Source of the DNA: Candidatus Lindowiibacteriota bacterium | GTDB lineage: Bacteria; Lindowbacteria; 2-12-FULL-62-27 | Reading direction: 5' to 3' | NCBI GenBank assembly: GCA_023249255.1 | Contig: JAHFCY010000031.1 | Location: 1 to 13,384, forward strand | DNA length: 13,384 nucleotides | Part shown: positions 7,598 to 13,384 of the stretch, one piece after another | Layout: each line of letters begins with the position of its first letter | Position numbering within the stretch: position 1 is the stretch's first letter | Made by a program: the position numbers and the translations under genes | Notes under the pieces: model-generated | What the model was told of the DNA's origin: nothing | What the model saw: the letters and a program-made list of their open reading frames with translations, nothing else | Databases searched by the model: none

Positions 7598-9043
7598 ATG
7601 TCCAAGACTGATGTTCTGAAAAAAACCCGGGCGCGATGCCGCGAACGCGGCGTCGTCATTCCGACGTTCGAACAACTTCGAAATCCCGAAAAAATTCCGG
7701 CGACGATCAAAAGACGGCTGGCCAAAATCGGCCTCTGGGACGTCGATCCCCTCAATCTCTTTCGCATCACGTGGAAAAACGACGTCAAGACCGGACTGTT
7801 CGGCAAGGTCAATTACATCGAATTTCCGTCCAAACTCACGCGCGTCAAAGCCCGCATTGTCGGTCTTCTCGGCAAATTTTTCCCGACGGGCGCGCACAAA
7901 GTCGGCGCGGCGTTCGGCTGTCTCGTCCCGCGGCTGGTCAACGGCGAATTCGATCCGACGACGCAGAAGGCCGTCTGGCCCTCGACCGGAAATTTTTGCC
8001 GGGGCGGGGCCTTTGATTCGGCCCTGCTCGATTGCGTGCCGGTCGCGATCCTTCCCGAGGGCATGAGCCAGGAGCGGTTTTCGTGGCTGAAAAAAATAGG
8101 CGCGGAGGTCATCGCGACGCCCGGCACCGAGTCGAACGTGAAGGAAATTTATGACAAATGCTGGGACATCCGCCGCAACCGGTCCGAATGCGTGATCTTC
8201 AATCAGTTTGAGGAATTCGGAAATCCGGTGTGGCACTACGAAGTCACGGGGCCGGCGATTGAGGAAGTGGTCAGGAGTCTTGGCGACGATCTGACGCTTT
8301 CCGGATTTGTGTCCGCGACCGGATCGGCCGGAACGATTGCGGCCGGCGATTATCTCCGGACGCGCTTTCCGCATCTGCGCGTGGTCGCCACCGAAGCGCT
8401 TCAATGCCCGACCCTGCTTTTCAACGGATTCGGCGCGCACCGGATCGAGGGCATCGGCGACAAGCACGTGCCGTGGGTGCACAACGTCCGAAACACCGAC
8501 GTTGTCATCGCGATGGACGACGAAGCCTGCATGCAGATTTTGCGCCTGTTCAACGAGCCGGCGGGCCTTGAACTTTTGAAATCCCATGGCGTGCCGCAGA
8601 CATTTTTGGACAAGCTTCCCCTTGTCGGCATCTCCGGCATTTCAAATCTCCTGTCGGCGATCAAAGTCGCAAAATATTTCGAGCTGGGCGAGGACGATGT
8701 CGTCTTCACCGTCTTCACCGACTCGATGGAACTTTACGGCTCGCGGATCCAGGAACTGCGCGACACCTACGGCGCGTACCAAAAGAAAAACGCGCTCTAC
8801 GATCGCACCCGCTACATCGACGGCATCGGCGTCGATTACATGCAGGACCTCGGCTACTACGACCGCAAGCGTCTGCACCACCTCAAATATTTCACGTGGG
8901 TCGAACAGCAGGGCAGAACGTCGGAGGAATTGAACCGCCTGTGGGATCCGGCGTTCTGGCGGGACATCTTCAAGCAGGGTCCGATGTGGGACGGAGAGAT
9001 CGAATCATTCAACCGCGACAGCGGCGCTCTGAAAAACATCTGA
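7598..9043 (+). CDS. Fold-type II PLP-dependent enzyme (TrpB/cysteine synthase superfamily), function unassigned
   Basis: This 481-residue protein belongs to the tryptophan synthase beta/cysteine synthase superfamily of pyridoxal-phosphate enzymes. The probable Schiff-base lysine is K101 in FPTGAHKVGAAFG, like the GAHK motif of TrpB and unlike the SVKDR of cysteine synthases. The substrate loop STGNFCRGGA (129-138) corresponds to the usual S-[TS]-G-N. TGSAGTIAAG (241-250) is the phosphate-binding loop. NQFEEFGNPVWHY (202-214) resembles the NQ-x-NP-x-H segment of cysteine synthases. An N-terminal extension of about 60 residues and a charged, aromatic C-terminal tail (about 385-481) make it about 150-170 residues longer than cysteine synthase. 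It resembles proteins usually annotated only as PLP-dependent enzyme or cysteine synthase-like. The reaction, probably a beta-elimination or replacement on an amino acid, is inference. It ends 9 bases before panB, which suggests an operon. Confidence 0.88.
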   Translation: MSKTDVLKKTRARCRERGVVIPTFEQLRNPEKIPATIKRRLAKIGLWDVDPLNLFRITWKNDVKTGLFGKVNYIEFPSKLTRVKARIVGLLGKFFPTGAHKVGAAFGCLVPRLVNGEFDPTTQKAVWPSTGNFCRGGAFDSALLDCVPVAILPEGMSQERFSWLKKIGAEVIATPGTESNVKEIYDKCWDIRRNRSECVIFNQFEEFGNPVWHYEVTGPAIEEVVRSLGDDLTLSGFVSATGSAGTIAAGDYLRTRFPHLRVVATEALQCPTLLFNGFGAHRIEGIGDKHVPWVHNVRNTDVVIAMDDEACMQILRLFNEPAGLELLKSHGVPQTFLDKLPLVGISGISNLLSAIKVAKYFELGEDDVVFTVFTDSMELYGSRIQELRDTYGAYQKKNALYDRTRYIDGIGVDYMQDLGYYDRKRLHHLKYFTWVEQQGRTSEELNRLWDPAFWRDIFKQGPMWDGEIESFNRDSGALKNI

Positions 9044-9052
9044 CCTTCGCGT

Positions 9053-9859
9053 ATGCCTCCGGCCGTCACGGTTTCTTGGTTCGCCGAAACAAAGAAGCGG
9101 CGGGAGAAGTTTGCCGTGTTGTCGCTGTACGAATCATGGTCGGCGAAAATCGCCGAGGCCGCCGGCGTTCGCGTCCTTCTGGTCGGCGACAGCCTCGCCA
9201 CCTCCATCCTCGGACTTGAAACGACGCTTTCCGTCACGATCGATGACGTGCTGTATCATACGCGCGCGGTCTGCCGGTCGGCCCGGCAGTCATTTGTCAT
9301 CGCCGACATGCCGTTTCTGACGCACAACGTCAGCGAGACCGACGCGGTAAAAAACGCAGGCCGGTTTCTGGCCGCCGGCGCATCTGCCGTCAAAGTTGAG
9401 GGCGGCGCGGAGATCGCCGACATCGTGGCCGGCATGGTCCGGCGTGGGATTCCCGTGCTGGGTCACATCGGCATGACGCCCCAGCATTTTTTCCGGCTCG
9501 GCGGATATCGTGTGCAGGGCCGGGGTAATCGTGAGAGAAAGCGCCTGATGGCGGACGCCAAAGCGCTTGAGCAGGCCGGAGCGTTCGGCATCGTGCTGGA
9601 GTTGACGGCGGAGGAATCGGCCGAGGCTGTGACGAAACACGTGGGCATTCCGACGATCGGGATCGGCGCCGGCCGGCGGGTCGACGCGCAGGTGCTCGTG
9701 TTTCACGATCTCGTCGGCCTGAACCGGGAATTTTCCCCGAAATTTTTGAAACGCTACGCGCGTCTGGGCGATGAGGCGGTCCGGGCCGTTCGCGGATTCT
9801 CGACGGATGTCTCAACCGGAAAATTCCCGGGCAAGGACAACGTCTTCCACGACGCCTGA
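9053..9859 (+). CDS. panB: Ketopantoate hydroxymethyltransferase
   Basis: PanB makes ketopantoate from 2-oxoisovalerate and methylenetetrahydrofolate, the first committed step towards pantothenate and coenzyme A. The protein has 268 residues, close to the E. coli length of 264. The TIM-barrel motifs are present: LVGDS with D46 and S47, ADMPF with metal ligand D85, VKVEGG with K114 and E116, GHIGMTPQ, GGYRVQGRG, LEL with catalytic E183, and IGIGAG. Compared with the usual consensus, the motif normally read as TAYD is SLYE (24-27) and GDSLG is GDSLA (A49), so two near-invariant positions differ. The remaining catalytic residues look intact and I expect an active enzyme. ATG 9053 lies 9 bases after the PLP enzyme stop with no evident Shine-Dalgarno; re-initiation or coupling is likely. 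panC follows after 60 bases. Confidence 0.95.
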   Translation: MPPAVTVSWFAETKKRREKFAVLSLYESWSAKIAEAAGVRVLLVGDSLATSILGLETTLSVTIDDVLYHTRAVCRSARQSFVIADMPFLTHNVSETDAVKNAGRFLAAGASAVKVEGGAEIADIVAGMVRRGIPVLGHIGMTPQHFFRLGGYRVQGRGNRERKRLMADAKALEQAGAFGIVLELTAEESAEAVTKHVGIPTIGIGAGRRVDAQVLVFHDLVGLNREFSPKFLKRYARLGDEAVRAVRGFSTDVSTGKFPGKDNVFHDA

Positions 9860-9865
9860 GTCCCT

Positions 9866-9884
9866 CCGCCGTATCAGCCGGCGG
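9866..9884 (+). other. GC-rich hairpin between panB and panC
   Basis: CCGCCG (9866-9871) and CGGCGG (9879-9884) form a 6-base stem with a 7-base loop, beginning 6 bases after the panB stop. Only CGTATT follows, with no T-run, so it is a weak or partial terminator at best, or a stem that protects the 3' end of an upstream transcript. A fresh promoter element follows at 9902. Confidence 0.45.
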
Positions 9885-9901
9885 CGTATTCCCCGCCCTT
9901 G

Positions 9902-9910
9902 TGATATAAT
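9902..9910 (+). promoter_or_regulatory. Extended -10 promoter element (TGATATAAT) upstream of panC
   Basis: TATAAT (9905-9910) is a perfect -10 hexamer and is preceded by TGA, the TGn extension. This can replace a -35 box, and none is visible at the right distance (9882-9887 is CGGCGT). The hexamer ends 9 bases before the panC ATG at 9920, so transcription would begin within a few bases of the start codon, and there is no Shine-Dalgarno. Confidence 0.55.
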
Positions 9911-9919
9911 CCCGCCATC

Positions 9920-10780
9920 ATGAAACTTGCGCGTGATCCTCAATCTCTGGCCCATGCGCTGGCCCCCGCCCGCCGCCGCGGCGCCCCGATCGGATTTGTC
10001 CCGACCATGGGCGCGCTACACGAAGGCCATCAGGCGCTGGTGCAGGAATGCCGCAACGCCTCCGATTTTTCGGTGGTCAGCATTTTTGTCAATCCGATCC
10101 AATTTGAGACGTCAGACGCGTTCCGAAAATATCCGCGGAATCCGAAGCGCGACCTGTCGGTTCTTCGTTCGATGAACGTCGACGTGGCCTACTGTCCCGG
10201 CGCGGATGTCTATCCGGCCGACACTCTGGTGCGCGTGACCGAAACGACCGTCTCGCGGCTCTTCGAAGGCGCGGTTCGGCCCGGACATTTTGACGGCGTG
10301 CTGACGATTGTCGCCAAATTGTTCATGCATGTCCGACCATCGATGGCTTTCTTCGGCGAAAAGGATTTTCAACAGATCTGGCTTATCCGGCGGATGGTTT
10401 CCGAATTTCCGTTCGATGTCCGGATCATCGGCGTTCCAACCGTCCGCGATCATCGCACGGGATTGGCTTGCTCGTCGCGCAACGCCTTCCTGTCCGGATC
10501 CGGCCGCCGCAAGGCGGCGAGTCTCAATCGGGCGATGTCGGATGCGCTTGACCGCGCCCCAAAACTCCGCACGGCCGATGCGATTGCTTTATCGGTCGTC
10601 CGCAAACTTCGCGCGGACGGAGTCCGCGTCCGGTATGCAGTGATCGTCCGCGAGGGCGACTTTGCCCGGGTCCGCGACCGTCTTGCGCTCAACACGCCGT
10701 ATCGGATACTTGCGGCAGTCACCGTCGACGGGGTTCATCTGATTGACAATTTCCCTTTGATCCTGTCACCTTCGGCTTGA
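9920..10780 (+). CDS. panC: Pantothenate synthetase (pantoate-beta-alanine ligase)
   Basis: PanC joins pantoate and beta-alanine using ATP, the last step of pantothenate synthesis, in the cytoplasm. At 286 residues it matches E. coli PanC (283). Seen in order are PTMGALHEGH (28-37, with the HIGH-type H34 and H37), FVNPIQF with Q61, RPGHFDGV (120-127), FGEKDFQQ (145-152) and TGLACSSRN (180-188, the KMSKS-like SSRN). All substrate- and ATP-binding motifs of the family are recognisable. In the motif usually read as DGLAxSSRN the aspartate is replaced by T180. The gene probably has its own promoter at the extended -10 element and may also be read from upstream. Its TGA overlaps the TTG start of the HEAT-cyclase gene. 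No panD or panE lies in the window, so beta-alanine and ketopantoate reductase must come from elsewhere. Confidence 0.96.
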   Translation: MKLARDPQSLAHALAPARRRGAPIGFVPTMGALHEGHQALVQECRNASDFSVVSIFVNPIQFETSDAFRKYPRNPKRDLSVLRSMNVDVAYCPGADVYPADTLVRVTETTVSRLFEGAVRPGHFDGVLTIVAKLFMHVRPSMAFFGEKDFQQIWLIRRMVSEFPFDVRIIGVPTVRDHRTGLACSSRNAFLSGSGRRKAASLNRAMSDALDRAPKLRTADAIALSVVRKLRADGVRVRYAVIVREGDFARVRDRLALNTPYRILAAVTVDGVHLIDNFPLILSPSA

Positions 10781-13384
10781 GTACAATCACGTTTGATGCC
10801 CGGTTTCGTCTGGGACTACAGCGTGTGCTCAGCCGCCTGCAGGACCGCGAATCGTTTTCCATCATTCAGGCCGATTTGGGCGATGAAGACGCGGAAGTTC
10901 GCGGCGGCGCAATCCGGCTCATTGGCGATCTGGGCCTCGAACAGTTCCTGCCCAACATTCTCGATCGGCTTCAAAAATTGTACGGCCGGGAACAGTCGTC
11001 ATCGGAGCTTCAGTTCACGCTCGACGTGTTTTATGCGTTGCGGCAGATCGGAGGCATCGAAATTGCCGAGGAACTTGCCCGCAAATTTGAACAGCTGACG
11101 GAGCGGGTCAGATCGGCGGCGCTCGAGGTCATCGCCGCGCGCGGCTCGTCTTCCGGCGAAATCGACGGTTTTTTTCAGGGTCTTCTGCGGACCGACACGC
11201 CCTATCCGAAACTCCGGGCCCAGGCGGTCGGCCTCTACGGCATGATGGCGTCGTCCCACCCCAATCCGAAATCGCTCGTGACGCTGATTCGAAAATGCCT
11301 GAAGGACGGTGACGCGCGCGTGGCCGCCGCGGCTGCCGAGGCGCTCGCAACCATTCTCAAGGATCGAGTCTTCGAGTTGCCGGAACTCCGAACTCTCCCG
11401 GCCGGCATTCAGGCCGAGCTGATCTCGACCGCGCCGTCCGTTCCGTCGACGGTTCTGGAAGAGGCGCTGAAGTCCGATCAACGGGTCGTGCAGGCCGCGT
11501 CGGTCCAGCGGATTCTCTCGTCCGACCATCCGGCCTCGGCTGTCCGGGATGTCATCCGCGTCTACAGTGCGGATATGCGGGAGGAGGTTGTTGTGGCCGA
11601 CCGGTTGATGGCAAGCCTCGGCCGATGGAACGATTCGAAACAGGACCGGATGATTCTGGTCCAGGCGTTTTTATATATCTTGAAACGCCACGGCGGCATT
11701 CTCGAAAAATTTCTTCCGGCGCCGGGAACGGTTCTCGGAGAGATGGACAGGCTCCTGGCCCGCCTTAGGCGGGCGATGCTTCGGACGGGCACCGAAAAAA
11801 TTCAGGATGATCTCCTGCGCGTGCTGGCGGACAAGGCGCCGCCGGGAAGCGTCTTCGAATCGGTCGATGAAATTTTGCGGCGTTATCCGAAAGAGAAGGA
11901 ATTGCGGCCGGTCATTCAGGACGTTCTCAACGTGGCGGATGATCGAATTCGAAAACGGATCGCCACCGAAGTGCGCGCGATACCGGCCGGCGCGTTCATG
12001 CCGATCAAAAAAATTCTCAAAGTTCTCCCCCCGTTTCGGGAGACCGCCCTGATCGCGCCGCTTCGGCTCATCAAGGATCTGGCCAAATATCATGAGGATG
12101 CGGACCTGGAATGGATCACGCTCATGCATCTTGCGGGCGCGGGAGAAATGTCGGCGCTCGCGGGCGTATGCGACGCGATTTTGTTCGAGGAATCCAGCCG
12201 GTCATCCACGGCGCCGCAGACCACCGCGCCGGGCGTTTCCCGCGCTCTGGCCGATGTTACGCCGTGGATTCGCGCGGTTTCGATTTCTTCGACCAGCGCC
12301 AAAGTCCGGGAGACGCTTCTGGCCCTCATTCGACGGTCGACCCATCCCGGGACGTTTCGCGCGGCGGTCGAAGTCATGTCGGCGAAAGTCGATGCCGAGG
12401 TTTCCAATATCCTGATGCTTCGACTGCCGTCACTGAAAGGCGCCATGCGGTTTGTCGCAATTCAGGCCATTGGCCGGATGGGCGACCGCATCCATCTGCC
12501 CGTTTTTCTGACCGAACTTCGCGCGCCGGAGGAGGACCGTCAGCTGGCGGGACTCCTCGGCCTCGAAAAACTGTTCGACGCCAATTCGGATCTTCCGCCC
12601 GACACGGTCACGGCGCCGTTATATGAACTTCACAACCATCCAAGCCGCTTCGTCCGGGCCGCGTCCATCGGGCTTCTGGTGCGCCTCAACGATGACAACC
12701 GTGTCGATCTCGTGTCGGAACTGATTTCAACGGAGGGACCGATCCCTGTCGGCGCATACCGTCTGGTGACCGACCTTATGGCCGGAGAAATTTCGGACGA
12801 GATTCGCACGAAATTGTTTCAATCGCTCATGTCGCGGATCGGGCGGATGACGGACGACGAGGAGGCGGTCTGCGAGGCGTTTCGCACAGTGCTGGCGGGC
12901 AGGCCCTTTGTCGAATTTTTGAAACCCCAGCGCCAGCGCGCGGACGATGTCCAGGATTTGAAAGAGATGCTGCGCCACCGCACGGCGTCGAAGGCCACGA
13001 CCGATTACCAGATCGCCAAATCCATCCGGCGCCGCGCCATCACGTTTTTGGACATCACCGGATTTACGCCGCGGGCCGCGCGCATGACTGCGATCGAGCT
13101 TGGATTTTTTCTGGTCCAGGTCGAGGATGAGGTCATGCCGTTCATCGAAAACCACGACGGAACGCTTGTGAAGCGCCTCGGCGACGGATTCCTTGTTTCA
13201 TTTCCGAACTCAACCCACGCCCTTGCGTCGGCGCTTGAAATGCTTCACTACCTCGCTCAAAAAAATCAGCTTCTCCAGGAGGAGGACCGCGTCCGGCTTC
13301 GAGCGGGCATCCACGTCGGTGATGTCCTGGTCGACCGCGATGACGTATTCGGCGACACCGTCAATGTCGCGGCCCGGGTCGAGG
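10777..13384 (+). CDS. HEAT-repeat protein with C-terminal class III adenylate/guanylate cyclase domain (3' end outside window)
   Basis: The frame is open without a stop from 10777 to the end of the window, about 869 codons. Residues about 25-735 are mostly paired amphipathic helices with HEAT-like units, for example LGDEDAEVRGGAIRLIGDLG (34-53), LKDGDARVAAAAAEALATIL (175-194) and LHNHPSRFVRAASIGLLVRL (618-637). A basic linker leads to a class III cyclase domain from about 752: ITFLDITGFTP holds metal-binding D759, LVKRLGDGFLVSF holds K799 and second metal-binding D803, and FGDTVNVAARV holds D860, N863 and R867. The K/D purine pair suggests ATP, so cAMP is the likely product; this is family inference. 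The end of the cyclase domain is missing. No membrane helix is seen, so it is probably cytoplasmic. The start is uncertain: TTG 10777 overlaps the panC stop (TTGA) and gives a plausible N terminus; GTG 10825 is the next option. An ATG at 10796 is out of frame. Confidence 0.88.
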   Translation, partial: MSTITFDARFRLGLQRVLSRLQDRESFSIIQADLGDEDAEVRGGAIRLIGDLGLEQFLPNILDRLQKLYGREQSSSELQFTLDVFYALRQIGGIEIAEELARKFEQLTERVRSAALEVIAARGSSSGEIDGFFQGLLRTDTPYPKLRAQAVGLYGMMASSHPNPKSLVTLIRKCLKDGDARVAAAAAEALATILKDRVFELPELRTLPAGIQAELISTAPSVPSTVLEEALKSDQRVVQAASVQRILSSDHPASAVRDVIRVYSADMREEVVVADRLMASLGRWNDSKQDRMILVQAFLYILKRHGGILEKFLPAPGTVLGEMDRLLARLRRAMLRTGTEKIQDDLLRVLADKAPPGSVFESVDEILRRYPKEKELRPVIQDVLNVADDRIRKRIATEVRAIPAGAFMPIKKILKVLPPFRETALIAPLRLIKDLAKYHEDADLEWITLMHLAGAGEMSALAGVCDAILFEESSRSSTAPQTTAPGVSRALADVTPWIRAVSISSTSAKVRETLLALIRRSTHPGTFRAAVEVMSAKVDAEVSNILMLRLPSLKGAMRFVAIQAIGRMGDRIHLPVFLTELRAPEEDRQLAGLLGLEKLFDANSDLPPDTVTAPLYELHNHPSRFVRAASIGLLVRLNDDNRVDLVSELISTEGPIPVGAYRLVTDLMAGEISDEIRTKLFQSLMSRIGRMTDDEEAVCEAFRTVLAGRPFVEFLKPQRQRADDVQDLKEMLRHRTASKATTDYQIAKSIRRRAITFLDITGFTPRAARMTAIELGFFLVQVEDEVMPFIENHDGTLVKRLGDGFLVSFPNSTHALASALEMLHYLAQKNQLLQEEDRVRLRAGIHVGDVLVDRDDVFGDTVNVAARVE

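Noticed and set aside
7247-8587. A 446-codon open frame on the minus strand, opposite the end of the propeller gene and most of the PLP enzyme gene.
   Set aside because: It lies opposite two genes with clear family motifs, has no recognisable domain, and is rich in R, D, F and G as expected for the antisense of GC-rich coding DNA.
10796-11098. A plus-strand open frame starting at ATG 10796, with TACAAT (10782-10787) 8 bases before it.
   Set aside because: The frame gives a C-, S- and R-rich sequence with no domain and soon stops, while the +1-shifted frame is open for about 869 codons with HEAT and cyclase motifs. The TACAAT may still be a promoter for that gene, but the ATG is out of frame.
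11671-12129. Several open frames of 75-180 codons on both strands within 11000-13155.
   Set aside because: All overlap the long uninterrupted HEAT-cyclase frame and have no supporting motif or ribosome binding site.

Overview
This window comes from a GC-rich, probably Gram-negative bacterium. The codon third positions are G/C heavy, there is an RND-type efflux pump that implies an inner and an outer membrane, and two-component signalling is abundant. I cannot assign a phylum from sequence alone. The PAS and hybrid-kinase architecture and the HEAT-cyclase fusion would fit a deltaproteobacterium-like, spirochaete-like or candidate-phylum genome, but that is only an impression. I see no transposase, CRISPR array, tRNA, rRNA or phage gene, so this reads as ordinary chromosome, densely packed with ten genes.

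Layout. Bases 1-3270 (+) hold the C-terminal part of a CzcA/CusA-like RND efflux permease, then an OmpR/CusR-like response regulator and a CusS-like membrane sensor kinase that overlap by ATGA. This looks like an efflux pump with its own two-component regulator. Bases 3280-6077 (-) hold a short-chain dehydrogenase followed 32 bases later by a soluble PAS-PAS-histidine kinase-receiver hybrid protein. Its 3' end meets the sensor kinase gene head to head with only 9 bases between them. A 122-base divergent region (6078-6199) carries inverted repeats and candidate promoters for both directions. Bases 6200-7489 (+) hold a secreted beta-propeller protein with seven Asp-box (BNR) motifs.

Bases 7598-13384 (+) look like one transcription unit or closely spaced units: a fold-type II PLP enzyme with a TrpB-like GAHK lysine motif, panB, panC, and a large protein made of HEAT-like helical repeats ending in a class III nucleotide cyclase domain. 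This last gene starts at a TTG overlapping the panC stop (TTGA) and runs off the window. It is open for about 869 codons. PanB and PanC give two steps of pantothenate synthesis; panD and panE are not in view.

Two kinds of start appear. The dehydrogenase, the hybrid kinase and the PLP enzyme have Shine-Dalgarno sequences. The response regulator, the propeller gene and panC have no Shine-Dalgarno but carry a -10-like hexamer ending 6-9 bases before the ATG, which suggests leaderless or nearly leaderless mRNAs. The most unusual items are the HEAT-cyclase gene coupled to panC, the unassigned PLP enzyme in front of panB, and the leaderless-start pattern. I did not find a clearly new system.
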